From Citrus sinensis (lineage: Eukaryota; Streptophyta; Magnoliopsida; Sapindales; Rutaceae), in the NCBI RefSeq assembly GCF_022201045.2, contig NC_068558.1:434001-498000 (forward strand): DNA of 64,000 nucleotides. Reading direction: 5' to 3'. The position numbers and the translations under genes are program-made. The notes below the pieces were generated by a model. The model did not search any database, was not told the DNA's origin, and worked only from the letters and a program-made list of their open reading frames with translations. Positions 24,417 to 36,584 of the stretch are shown here, one piece after another; the stretch's first letter is position 1; every line of letters begins with the position of its first letter.

Positions 24417-25555
24417 TAGGGGTGGGCATTTTCCGGTTCGGTTCGGTTCGGGCTCCGAACCGAACCAAACCAGAACCAATTGGTTCTAAAAAATTCAAAC
24501 CAAACCGAGCCGAATTTTAGAACCGAACCGAAATATTTCGGTTCGGTTCGGTTCTAAAATTCGGTTCGATTTGGTTTGGTTTGGTTCGGTTCGCACATAT
24601 TTATAGATTTTATAGTTTTAACCAAATCTTACTACATTTTACAATTTTTGCCTAATTTTACTGCATTTTACAATTTTCCCCTACATTTTACAGAATATAA
24701 GTTCACAACAAGAAAAATAAAACACAATAAGTCTACAATACACAATCAACAACTACAATTATACAACTATTTACATATCAATATTCTCAGTTTCTCACAA
24801 TATACAATTACACAACTATTTTACTTGTACAATTCCACACTGCCAGCAACCGATATACACAATCACCAACACCTCCACAAATTTAACCCCACATAAGCTT
24901 CAATTCAAACACAGAGGCCACAACATAGATTAAACAAAATAACCTGCAACAGTGAGGGGAAGGGCTGTGCTGCTACTGGGGGGCTGTGCGAGGAAGAGAT
25001 CGTGAGGGGCTGAGCCGAACCGCACCGTGCACGCGCAGAGGGGGAAGATACTGCCGAGGGGTGGTGTCGCCGTTGAGGAGTTGCGCCGTGAGGAGGGAGA
25101 GACGCGAGGGAGAGGCGCGAGGAAGAGATCGTGAGGGGCTGAGCCGAACAGCACCGTGCACGCGCAGAGGGGGAAGATACTGCCGAGGGGTGGTGCCGCC
25201 ATGAGGAGCTGCGCTATGACGAGAGAGAGATGCGAGGGAGAGGCGTGAGGGAGAGAGGCAAGGGCAGCAGCAGTATGCAATCGTGATTTAGGCCTTAGAG
25301 TTTTGAATTTTTGTTACTGAAATTGATTTTAAATTTATTATTCCACTTTAATTTTTAAATATTTTGTTAAATTGAACCGAACCGATTGGTTTTTCGATTC
25401 GGTTCGGTTTAAAACCGAACCGAATTGAAAAACCAATCGGTTCAGGATTTTTTAAACTATTTGGTTTTTGCTCATAGAACCGAACCGAATCAAACCGAAT
25501 TTTTCGGTTTGGTTCGGTTCGGTTCGGCAAAAACCGAACCGTTTGCCCACCCCTA
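24417..25555. mobile_element. Complete 1139-bp non-autonomous hAT element
   Basis: Terminal inverted repeats start TAGGGGTGGGCA at 24417 and, on the minus strand, TAGGGGTGGGCAAACGG at 25555. A perfect 8-bp target duplication, atgtaaac, flanks it (24409-24416 and 25556-25563). Both subterminal regions are packed with GGTTCGGTTCGG words in both orientations, which make large hairpins. The middle (24950-25275) is GC-rich and unlike the surroundings. No transposase is encoded. Confidence 0.9.
24992..25200. repeat. 129-bp tandem duplication in the GC-rich core
   Basis: ggaagagatcgtgaggggct starts at 24992 and again at 25121. About 80 bp of each unit is almost identical (through gcaccgtgcacgcgcagagg and the text around ctgccgaggggtggtg). 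It produces long overlapping open frames on both strands that look like artefacts of GC content. Confidence 0.85.
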
Positions 25556-28001
25556 ATGTAAACAGTGAAAGCTCTTATAAATCTCCCAATAATTTGCCAG
25601 AAATTTGACCACCTGGAACCGAGGGTTCGCATGGGGCCCCGGCTCGACAGCGAATACGACAGTCGTTGGACCATTTCTGTGGCCTTTTTTGTATTGTCCT
25701 ATGTTTTGAAGTGGACAATAATGTCCTTGCACTCAGGGGCACATGATTTATGAATTATGAATTATGATAATGACAAAGCGATGCAAAAGGTGCGTGACTC
25801 TTGACGCCTGGCGCCTGGCGGGGAGATTTCACCAGCATCTTCGATGCTCGGGAAAAGCAGAATTGTTATTATTATAAGACGAATTAATAAGCAGTGCATG
25901 TTACACGTGGCCTCTAGGCTTTGAGGGCTACGTGGACCTCCAGTACTTCCTACAGCTCTGGCTAAAAGGTGACATACACCCACGCGGGCTTTGTGGCTTC
26001 ATGAATCGTGAGAATGACACGATACTATCTTTACCAGAGATGTTAGTCAACACGTGTAAACATCATACAGCTTTATGTATTCCTGCTTCATGAGGGTTTT
26101 TTTTTTTTTTTGCAAGCCCAAAACTCAACTTGCTTTTTATATATCAAGGCCACTCTCACTCAAGCGCGTGGTTCAACCAATGTTTTGAATTGTATTTTAT
26201 TGAGGAATCTCATTTTATATAAGTGTAATTTGAGATGTTTGAATTAATGATCAAACGTTTAGCCTTACTTTCAGGGTAATTGAATTGAAATACTAAAAAA
26301 AAACAAAAAAAAAAAGGGCAAGCAAATGGTGAAATGTGATATGAGCTTCCACAAAAATTAAATTAATTTTTTATTTTTAGGGCTTTTTTTAAAGGTATTT
26401 TTCGGGTTAATTGATACATTAGTTTTTTCCTCTTTCTTGCTGTTAATGCATCCTTGAGCTTCCAGAGAAATTTGGTAAATTAACTTTCTTTTTCTCTTCA
26501 TAATGGCAGATGCTAGTGCTTTCACTTCCACATAAAATTAACTTTTTTTTTTTTAACTTTTAAGATTAATTTAGTAAACTATTGCTTTTCTCTTCATCAA
26601 TGTTTCCAAGACTTGCTTGGACTCGCATCTGACGTCGATCAATAGTCCAAGGGTGTTATTGTGAAAAAAAAAAAGAAAAAAAGGGATTTTTAACTATAGC
26701 ACAACTGATAACAGGATATTTTGAGGAGTTACAAGGACTGTACATGTATTTACCCAAAAAATATATTTGAAAGAAATCATATAGCAATGGGCTGAGAATG
26801 TTATTGTGGCTGGAAAAGAACAACAACAAATATTTTACTTATTATGCATATACTTTTAATGGTTTAATTATAATATTGTAGTTAATTGTATTTATCAAGA
26901 TTTATGTAAATATGTTATTTTAGAACTCCATTATATGAGTGATGGTTCTACTTATAATGTTGGGTTACAAAGTGTTTATTTTAAATGATGTGATACTTGT
27001 AAAATTATCTTATTAATGATAGCATCAAAGAAACTATTATCTAATACACGTCATTGACTGATGATACATTATTTGAGATATAAATTTTAAATTCTAATTT
27101 TATAAATATATCATTGATCTTGTCAAATTTAATCCCCTATAGAAAAAGAAGAAAAATATATAACGACAAACTTTTCCAAAATATTTTTTTTTTTAATGAA
27201 AATGTTAACTTGATATTTGACAATTTAATCATTTTACTTGAAATTAGTTAATATCTTGAATTGTCAAGGCAAATAATTTTTTATTTTTTTTCAGATTCTG
27301 AAATTCAAGACTCGAAGAGATAAAGTTTTTAATAAGTCTTTACATAATTGTGGATTTTTGAGTGCTCCGATCAGGTAGATTGATCTTCTGCTCGGCGTGA
27401 ACTTTTATTGTGGGACCGAAACCTGCTCCATCTCCACTCTACTCCAAACGGGCGGGTCGCCATGGTGATAATTGCAACCACTAACAAAATTGTCCTCCAA
27501 CAAAAATTTCAAATTCACCATACGGAAAGAAGGAATTAGTGACAGGAATGATATTATGTTGAAATCATAAAATAAGTTAATGTAAGTCTTTAATATTCCA
27601 ATTATGACATAATCTTACAATCAAACCATGCCACTCATACTCTCGGGAAGTAAATGTTAAATTGTAACTCAAATCCAAATAGTTATTATAGAATAAAATA
27701 AATGGGGTATATATATAGAGAGAAATCTCTCATATATATGTTCGCATGCATTTTCGTGTAAATTAATTTAGGATTCTATAAAATATGTGTCAGTAGTCCA
27801 CGTAAAAAATCTAACGACGCTCATTCCACTCACGAGGAGCTTTGGCCTTTTATTTAATTTGATGGTACCCGGCGGCGCACTTTGATATTTCAGTCGATAA
27901 AAATTTCATTCATTCAATTCCTTTTTTCCGTTATAGTGTGTCATAACGTTCTGTTTAACGGTTACTTTTATAATTCCGCAGCCATATTCCACAACAAACT
28001 C
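25556..28001. other. Intergenic region upstream of the CYP78A gene
   Basis: Less AT-rich at 25600-26000, then AT-rich. Open frames at 25565-25753 and 25762-25983 have no known domain. The last kilobase should hold the P450 promoter. Confidence 0.45.
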
Positions 28002-28009
28002 TATATAAG
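28002..28009 (+). promoter_or_regulatory. TATA box of the CYP78A gene
   Basis: tatataag lies 95 bp upstream of the ATG, giving a leader of about 60 nt. This is a classic plant arrangement. Confidence 0.65.
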
Positions 28010-28096
28010 CGAACAAACTCCCACTTCATAGAAAAATAAAGGAAACGTAACAACAACACTTAAAAAAAAAAAAACGTAATCGTTGCAGATACTTCA

Positions 28097-29999
28097 ATGG
28101 AATCTAAGATAGACTGTTTCTGGGTTTTGGCTCTTGCTTCCAAATGCAAATCTTTAACATTCCAAAACAATATTTTGGCGTCTATTTTACTTTGCATGGC
28201 TTTCTTTTGGCTAGCCATGGCTTTGTGTTTCTGGGCACACCCTGGAGGCCATGCCTGGGGTAAGCACTTATACAAGAAAGGCAGCAAAGCCTGCAGTAAG
28301 CCAATACCTGGACCCCGAGGGCTACCATTTATTGGAAGCATGAGCCTCATGACTAACCTACCTCACCACAACCTGGCTGCGGCAGCAGAAGCTTATAAAG
28401 CTAAACGTCTCATGGCTTTTAGCCTCGGTGAGACTCGGGTTATTATTACATGCAGTCCAGATGTGGCTAAAGAGATACTAAACAGCTCGGTATTTGCTGA
28501 TCGTCCTGTAAAAGAGTCTGCTTATAATTTAATGTTCAATAGAGCAATAGGGTTTGCTCCTTATGGAGTTTACTGGCGAACCCTAAGAAGAATCGCTGCA
28601 ACTCATCTCTTTTGTCCCAAGCAAATCAACTCCGCTGAGCCACAAAGGTCCGATATCGCTTCCCAAATGGTCTCGATGATTGCATCTTACGGCGGATCAG
28701 CTTTTCGTCTTCGTGACATACTAAAGCCAGCTTCGCTTAATAACATGATGTGTTCAGTGTTTGGTCGCAAGTACGCCCTGCTGGGTTATTCTTCTAATAC
28801 TGAAGCCCGTCGACTGATCCGCCTTGTTGAAGAAGGCTATGACCTGCTGGGAAAGCTCAATTTCTCTGATCACCTCCCTTGGCTTGCTGATTTTGATCTC
28901 CAAAAAGTCCAGCTCAGATCCTCCAAACTTGTCCCTCAAGTGAACCGCTTCGTCAACCGGATTATTCAGGAACATCGAACTACTCAAACCAGCCTCCAAA
29001 GGAACTCTGATTTCGTAGATGTTTTACTTTCTCTTAGTGGACCGGATAGATTGTCAGACCACGATATCGTGGCTGTTCTTTGGGTAAGCAACAAACTTCT
29101 CTCATCATGAAATAAACAAAATAATAATAACGTAAATGATTATTATTATTATTTCTATTCCGTAATATGCATATTTTGTTTTCTTTTGCATGGAGTTTGG
29201 TTGCTTAGAAATGGCAGGAAAGAATAAGCAGCGGAATCTTAGAAATGGTCATATATTCCAGCTGGTTCTTTAATTATACTTTCTCTAATCACTACCATTC
29301 CTTGGCAATGAAAACTGAGACGTACCATTATTCGATTTGATTAGCGTTTCTTAATCACATTATTTTATTATTAAATAGGAGATGATATTCAGAGGAACCG
29401 ATACCGTAGCAATTTTGATTGAGTGGATACTTGCGAGGATGGTACTCCACCCAGATATTCAGTCAAAGGTTCATAGTGAGCTTGATCAAGTGGTTGGAAG
29501 ATCACGGCCGTTGACGGAATCAGATCTTCAGTCAATGGTATACCTGCCAGCAGTAGTGAAGGAGGTTGTAAGGTTGCACCCACCGGGCCCGCTTTTATCA
29601 TGGGCCCGTTTAGCAATCACAGACACCACAGTAGATCATTATCATGTGCCAGCGGGGACCACCGCTATGGTTAACATGTGGGCCATCATGAGGGACCCAG
29701 AAATATATGCGGACCCGCTGAAGTTCATGCCAGAGAGATTTGTTAATCCAGAAGCTGCTGACATGGATATTTCACTCATGGGGTCTGACCTGAGGCTGGC
29801 GCCATTCGGGTCGGGTCGTAGGACTTGCCCCGGAAAGGGTTTGGGTTTGGCCACGGTCAGCTTTTGGGTGGGAACTTTACTCCATGAATTTAAATGGGTA
29901 CAATCGGATTATGACCCGGTGGATCTGTCTGAAGTGCTGAGGCTTTCATGTGAAATGAAAAATCCTCTAACAGTGAGGGTCCATGCTAGGCGCAGATAA
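28097..29999 (+). CDS. Cytochrome P450 of the CYP78A subfamily (CYP78A9/A6-like)
   Basis: Two exons, 28097-29083 and 29379-29999, join in phase 0 (ending AVLW|EMIF) to give 535 residues, normal for CYP78A. In order: N-terminal membrane anchor (about 26-46), proline-rich hinge PGPRG (71-75), [28 protein letters not shown], the I-helix FRGTDTVA (333-340, the subfamily's form of AGTDT), KEVVR (E391 and R394 of the ExxR motif), [22 protein letters not shown] (448-451) and the heme loop [10 protein letters not shown] with ligand Cys479. CYP78A enzymes such as KLUH and EOD3 sit on the ER and promote organ and seed growth by an unidentified mobile signal; fatty-acid hydroxylation has been seen in vitro. 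The single intron at this place is the family norm. All key residues are present, so the enzyme should be active. Assignment to A9/A6 rather than A5/A7 rests on remembered similarity. Confidence 0.95.
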
Positions 30000-31470
30000 C
30001 TAATATGTATACATACAGCTGCTTTTGGTTGTACATATATGTAAGTTTGTGTGTGGTGGCCGATTAGTTGTTTTGTAATCAGTGTCTAATTTTCACTTTA
30101 TTATGTTGTAATGTTGCTATTAAATGATCCACTGACGGTTTGGATATTATGGATGCATTTGAATGTTGTTATAAGTTGGAGATTGTTTTTACAGCTGAGG
30201 GCCTGAGGCTAGTTATTTCGGAGCCATCTCTCTAACAAAACCTTCGCAGCTAGCTTGGATGACATTATATGTTTCAATCCGGAACTTTAAAATACAAAAA
30301 AAAAAAAATTCAGAAAAACGCATAAATCACATTAAACGAATTAAACTCCATGATTTTAAAATTTTTCTAAACTTTCACACTTTTTAAAATCTCGGACTAG
30401 ATCAAGTTCAGTAACTAATAGGCTTCTGAAAGAAACGAATTAGTTTATTATCTTTGCCAATTCAAAAACTTAATCAAATGGAAATTGATTTAGAAGTAGC
30501 ACTAATTTCCCAAGAAACCTTTTTATTGTATTTATGCATCTCATTCAACCTCTCATTTCAATTTCTAAACATCACTGATGTATCACCACTTTGCCATTTG
30601 CCCGAGCTAGCTGTTCATGTCTTCATTTAATTAAATTGGGAACCATTTTGTGCCCTGACCTCAAAAGCTTAAATTGGATAGTCAAGTATCATGAACAACT
30701 AGGTGATTGCACGTGAAAAGCACGTGGGCAATAAGACATTGATGGTACCTCGTGAAAAGTCCCTTACATTGGATGGGGATAACTTTGCCTATTGCATGCC
30801 CTAACATATATGGATTCGTGATCTCGCCTTGTCTCTTGCATGAAAAGTTCGTAATGCAAAGTCCCAATCCAATAAGTAAAAGTGAGTTCCTTGGGTCGAC
30901 ATTATAAGTAAACTCCAAGATTCAGTTATGTCATTGTCTTTTGGCTTGGCTTAACTGTACAAATATCACTCAAGCGACGTCGTAATTGCACCGGCCAAGT
31001 GATGATGAAACACGCCATACGAGTTGTGTATATAAAGTTGTAATATTATGATTCAGTAGGATTTCAACCAAATTAACTTGTTTACAAATGGAAAGTGTAT
31101 GTCATATGACACATGCTTGTGTCTCTGCTTGGGCCATACATGGAAAATCTCGATAGATTCTTTATTTCTGGAGGTTAATATTATTCGTAGTTACCAGAGG
31201 AGATGTTGACACGGATGCATATAACCAGGAACGTGAGAGTGGCTATAAACATTAACCAGATCATCAAAACATTTCTGGCACAATATTCACAGTACTAGAG
31301 CTCATATTTTTGGCTGTCTTCGTAATTTTGTAAGGACATGACAAGATGTTATTGTTATCCCTGTCTCCACCCATCCCCCTTATTTTCTGTCCACATATTA
31401 ATCAATTCCGCTTTATTTGATTTTGATACAGATTTTTTTTCTTTTCTTCTCCAAATATATAGATAGTTGC
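30000..31470. other. Intergenic region after CYP78A
   Basis: It starts with the P450 3' UTR. Two CACTG-free, exact CACGTG boxes stand 11 bp apart at 30710 and 30721. Small open frames have no known domain. Confidence 0.45.
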
Positions 31471-31589
31471 TTCATAAAACACTTGCACGAGAGACTTTTC
31501 ACTCGTTTCTTGTGGGGGTGATACCAATACTAGGCGGAGGATTTATTGGTGTAGATGGCCTTCAATTTGTTATTCGGTTGAGGAGGCAC

Positions 31590-33499
31590 CACTACAAGAA
31601 AAAGTATGTATAGTAGCATCTGAAAAATGCTACCGAAAGTAAATGGTAGCATTTTAAGCAATGCTAAGTTAGCCCATGTAACTAAAAGTCTTGGCATTTG
31701 ATAGCATTCATTCAATGCTACAAACTGTTATACATAACATTTTAAAAAAGCTATGTAATCATTGATTATTACATTGTAGAAATGCTATCATTCTCTTATG
31801 TATAGCATCCGGAAAGTGCTACCATATTATATTTACAGCACAAAAAAATGCTATTGTTGGCAAATTTATTACATATATGAAACATTCTATGGCTATTAGA
31901 AAACGCTACTGGATAATTTATAAGTGGCTACCATAGCATCTTTGTAAGGTTATTGAAGATAGAAAAATTGATACTTGTAATGTATTTTTTATTCTCAATA
32001 TTTTTAAAGGCTACTAATTATACATACAATTCATAGTTCATCTAATTCAATTATGTAATAATATGTGAACATCCAATTACTTAAAAAATTAGACACAATG
32101 ATAAGTATATTTGTGTCATACTTGTATATTTTCTAATGATAAAAAAATTAGGGAAAACAAATCTAGTACTATATCTTCAAGTTGCCTTCAACACTGCACC
32201 AAAAATTCTTGATCTTCATGGCCTGCACCAAAAATTCTTTATCTTCACAGCCTGCATATGAATTCAGAACAAATATATAATTGTGTTTTGCTCTTAGAAA
32301 AAATATTAACCACCATTAAATATATATCTAGTACTACGATTACAAGAATAATATGCTAAAAAAAAGTAAAACAAAATTAAAAAGAAAAAACTCAATGATA
32401 TATTCTGAGAAACTAGTGTAACTAAAAAATCACAAAACAAAAAGTTTAGAATTTTAAAAAGATTGCAAGAGAAAAACAAATAAGCAATAATAATAAAAAT
32501 AATAAAAATAATTTGAAAAGAAAATGGCAAAACACAAACCTCTGTTTTTGATGAGGTTACAAAACTGGGTCAGTGTGCGGTTGGCCAAAAGCTAGAGGTG
32601 CAGCCATGTAGGAGTTGGGTCTTCTTCAATTGGGAGGCATTATTTTATCATCTCAAATCCAACCAAAAAAAAAAAAAAAAGGTTATCTTCAATTAATTTT
32701 CTAAAAAATCCAAATTCACAATTCAACACAAAAGTTAAAAATTAATGATATCAATAATTTTAGGAGAGAAATTGGAAACAAAAGAACAATTATAACAAAA
32801 ATTTAAAAACCCAAAAGCAAAAATTGTGAATTACCTTCATGAAACCAGTTTTTGGGACCCATCAATTTCTTCTGTCAAACTCAAGTCATTTGGAGATTCA
32901 ATTGCTCAACAAGTTAAAGGATGATTATGTTATATGATTTCTAAGGAAATTTTGAGGGATTAGGACTTTACTTGCTTTGATATGTGAAGACTAGAGAGAG
33001 ACGGACTAAGGAGAGAAGAAAACAAAAGCTTTCACTTTGGCTGTTAAGTGAAAGCTGAGAGAGAGGCAAAAGGATTTTAGAATTAATTTGAGAATTTCAT
33101 TTTTTTGTTTGGCAGTAGATCTAGATTCCCACTTTATTTTTCTCTCTTTTTTTGTAGCATTTCTGGTGTGCTACTAAATTAATGATTATATTGCAGCTTT
33201 TCCAAAATGCTATATTATTAAATGTTAAACATAGCTCTTCTAAACTGCTACCATATGAATTTTATTAAATGTAACATAAATTTGTAACATTTATAAAGTG
33301 CTACATTATTAAAAATTAAGCATAGCATTTATTATGTGTTACAAATTAGATGTTATATCTATTGAAAAATAAAATGTAACCATTAAGTAGTTAATAGTAG
33401 CATTTTTTTACAAAATGTTAGAATAGAATGACATTTTGTAGCATTTTAAAAAAAAAGTGCTACAATTTAATGCTACTAAAGATGATATTTGTTGTAGTG
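31590..33499. mobile_element. Non-autonomous CACTA (En/Spm) element
   Basis: It begins CACTACAAGAAAAAG and ends with the inverse TTGTTGTAGTG. Both ends carry many subterminal words tagcattt/aaatgctac in both directions (for example near 31610-31650 and 33420-33475), the usual transposase-binding arrangement. No 3-bp target duplication is clear: the left flank is cac and the right flank gtg, extending the inverted repeat. There is no transposase frame in the 1.9-kb interior. It splits the LINE between VEE and GGL. Confidence 0.8.
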
Positions 33500-33926
33500 G
33501 TGGTTTAAGCCATCAGCCATTTGTTAATTTGGCCGAGGCTCTTGAGCCAAAGCTTTAATGGTATTTTCAAGACCATTTAAGGACCAACTTTCTCCATGGG
33601 TTTCTTTTATGAAGGCTAAATATTATAGAGCTGAGCATTTAGTTGTGGTTCAATTTTGTTATTCTGCTTCTCCTTTTTGGAGACGTCTTTGTTGTATTTG
33701 TTGTGTCACTATACCCTATGTGCAATGTATGATTACTTGTGGGCTTGTAGTTTTTGGTTTGATTGCTATTTGGGCTCTTGACCATTATTCTTATATAATT
33801 TTGGTACGACATCCCTGGTGTCAGTTTCCTTTTATTGAAGGGGCATTATCTGGGATAAGGGAAAGCTTCCAGATGTTTTACCTTCCTCACTTATTGAGCA
33901 GATTCTATTAGTTCCTATCTTTAGAG

Positions 33927-34053
33927 GGCAAGTGCTAAGTTACATTCAATGTAACTTACACAATTCATCTCAACCACATAAAATCATGGAACCCGCAATT
34001 CATGTGGTTGAGATGAGTTGTGTATGTTACATTAAATGTAACTTAGAGACTCC
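33927..34053. mobile_element. 127-bp hAT-type MITE inside the LINE
   Basis: An identical 8-mer, ctttagag, stands at 33919-33926 and 34054-34061. The arms are ggcaagtgctaagttacatt and (minus strand) ggagtctctaagttacattt, continuing through a long inverted repeat that includes catctcaaccaca and tgtggttgagatg. Confidence 0.85.
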
Positions 34054-35039
34054 CTTTAGAGTGGATCTAAATCTAATCCAGTCGGATTTGGCTCTTGATG
34101 GTGACTTTTAGTTGCGGACTGCATGGGAGCTTGTATATGGCTTTAGGCTTAGGGATGTGGTTTTTTTTTTTTATTATCTGGCAGCAACATATTCCTTCTT
34201 GGTTTTTTTTTTCCTTGCTATTGCATGGTTTTTTGGCCAATAATGATGCTTTATACTTGAGGGTTTTTACATGGTTTCTTGTCACTTATTTCTCAATTGC
34301 CCGCCCGTTAAATTAGTTTGGCTCTATTTTCATCATATACTTGGTTTAAAGTCAATTTCCTTTTTGACCAATCATGCCTTGCTTGTTCATTAGCGACTAT
34401 GTGCCTATACTTGGAGACATATTTGGGTTCTTCTTTTATGTTTTTTCTTTCCTTTTTATGGCATGTTTGGAAGGCTTGTAATTCTTTCAGGTTTGATTCA
34501 ACATCGTTTTCTGCAGATGTTATTAACAGGGTAGTTTTGGATTTTAGGCTTGCTAGTTATGCTTTTGGCTTTAAACTATCCTAACTACAATGGTTATTAC
34601 ACTCTTAGTTTGCGAAGGAGTTCGGAGTTACTAAGGTGATCCGGAGGCCATTTAGGTTAGTCTCCTAGTTGCAACTGCCATCTGGAGTAGTGAAGCTTTC
34701 TATAGATGGATGTTATCAGTGTAATCCTCGGTTGTCTCCAGCTGGTGGTGTTTTGCTTGATCATCGAGGTATGTTTTCAGCATTTTTTAGCTATTTTTTG
34801 GGCATCAATCGATTCTTTATGGTAAGCTAATGCTATTTGTAAAGATGTGAAACTGGCTACTTAACTTAGGTATTTGCACTTGAAGTGGGGTCTGATTTAG
34901 CAATTGTGTTTTCTTGGATTACTTTTTATGGCTTTGTATAGTAGGACTATATTTATCTTCTTGCTCGAGTCCAAGTTATGTCTACTTCTTCCTCTGTCAT
35001 TATCATACCTAAGTACCCTAACATACTTAGGTATGTTAA

Positions 35040-35083
35040 TAATGATGATGATGATGATGATAATAATAATAATAATAATAATA

Positions 35084-35140
<57 letters not shown>

Positions 35141-35141
35141 T
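35040..35141. repeat. (GAT)n/(AAT)n trinucleotide microsatellite
   Basis: atg repeats pass into a long aat run. The runs of Asn, Ile or Leu in the open frames here are only its translation. Confidence 0.95.
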
Positions 35142-35194
35142 TGTTAATAATGATAAATTAATTATTTTATTAATTATTAATACTATGGGTATTT

Positions 35195-35400
35195 TGATAA
35201 ATTGATTCTCATTCTCATTCCCCATTCCCATTTATTTTGCCAAGTAAACACATCAATGGTATTCCAGCATATTCCCATTCCCATTTATTTTTGTCAAGTA
35301 AACATTGAAATCTCATTCTCATTCCAGCTCATTCCCATTCACAGCTCATTCACATTCCACCCATTCTCATTCCCATGAAGTAAACGCATCATTAATGAAA
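35195..35400. repeat. Right-end fragment of the GTTTACTT-type AT-rich element family
   Basis: ccaagtaaacacatc, gtcaagtaaacattga and tgaagtaaacgcatc recur three times, each preceded by cattcccatt/cattctcattcc words. This is the same arrangement as the ends of the elements at 1997-2960 and 53199-54000. No left end is visible. Confidence 0.5.
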
Positions 35401-36584
35401 TGAGTAATCATATTGTCACAAACAACACTTTTATTATTATGCAAATAATGTTGTACAAACTTTTGTCACATATTGTAATTGATGCATTGAAAACACGATA
35501 TGACCCACATAATTTAATTTTATTATATAGAATTTCAATCAATCATGTCTCTATGCATGTGCATGTGTGATATCAGGAGTATATAGTAGAATCTCGATAA
35601 ATTAATAGCATTGGAACTATGAAAAATCTACTAATTTAGTAAACAATAATATATTGATAAATTACTAGTTTATAAAGATAATATAACATTCATAATAGGA
35701 ACTTTTATAAAGTATAGAGGTAATATAATTAGAAAATATAGTGATTCTGTCAAGTTATATAATACAATTCTAATTTGATTTTTGATTGAATAAATCAGTC
35801 ATTTAATAATTCTTTGAGTGGATTGCATTGCATCACTAGAATGCAATTATATGGTAAGTTATTGGGGAAGTTTTTTTTTTTAGGCAATATATTACGTTGA
35901 TTCTCTCTTTTATTTTTCTTAACATAGCACATGGAACACGAGTAGATTCTCGTCTGAAGGGTGAAAAGAAAGTAACAATGACCAATGAAATGCGTATAAC
36001 ATTATGCTAGTACAACACAAAAAATCATACACATATGATATGTATTTATTTTTAAATTCGTTAATTATTAATTTATGTATTATTTGGGCCCTATAGAAAA
36101 ATAATATTATTTTTTTGATAAGATATTAGCTACTAAATTTATCGAATTATTCATTTATTATGTTAGTTTTAAATCGAGATTGATGAAAACTATTATTTGA
36201 TTGAAGTTATCAACTTATCAAGCATTAATTTAACAATGTTCAACTGGCGAATTTAGAGTCCAACAGAGCGTTTTATATTTCATTACTACTTACTCACAAT
36301 TGGATACATAGACGAGATAACTTAAGTCACATTCGTTAATAGCATTCATAGAAATACCGGCGCAATACTGGCCCGAAGAGTTTCATATGTACACCACCAT
36401 TTTATAAAACAATAAACTGCTCGAAAACACAGCAAGATAACTGATAGTGATAATATTCACGAAGTTGGCGCAGAGTCATTAGATAACAAAAACTAAAAAA
36501 GAAACCAGGATCAGTCGTTATATGAAGCAAATTGAAGAACTTAAACCCACAATTCCACTATTGACACTTTTAGCTAGAGAATCA
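35401..36584. other. AT-rich intergenic stretch
   Basis: The beginning (35402-35470) contains gagtaatcatattgtcacaaac and gttgtacaaacttttgtcac, half resembling the MITE at 7.6 kb. The end is 3' flank of the methionine gamma-lyase gene. No gene is seen. Confidence 0.45.

Larger units (their letters stand above)
31470..34980 (+). mobile_element. LINE fragment interrupted by two other elements
   Basis: Plus-strand pieces in several frames follow the order of a plant LINE polyprotein. Before 31590: RDFSLVSCG/FLWG and IYWCRWPSICYSVEE (C-terminal end of reverse transcriptase). After 33503: GGLSHQPFVNLAEALEPKL and WYFQDHLRTNF, then SFMKAKYYRAEH and SPFWRRLC. After 34054: zinc-knuckle-like remnants and VWKACNSFRFDSTSF. 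Then the RNase H piece PSGVVKLSIDGCYQCNP...LSPAGGVLLDHRG, ending in VGSDLAIVFSWI (about 34900). It has many stops and frameshifts and lacks the endonuclease, so it is dead. Confidence 0.75.

Noticed and set aside
24930..25280. Long open frames on both strands with repeated Arg-rich or Pro/Ser-rich units
   Set aside because: They lie wholly inside the GC-rich duplicated core of a transposon, occur in several frames at once, and resemble no protein family.
34904..35231. Open frames with long runs of Asn, Ile or Leu
   Set aside because: They are translations of the trinucleotide microsatellite in different frames and have no other coding signal.
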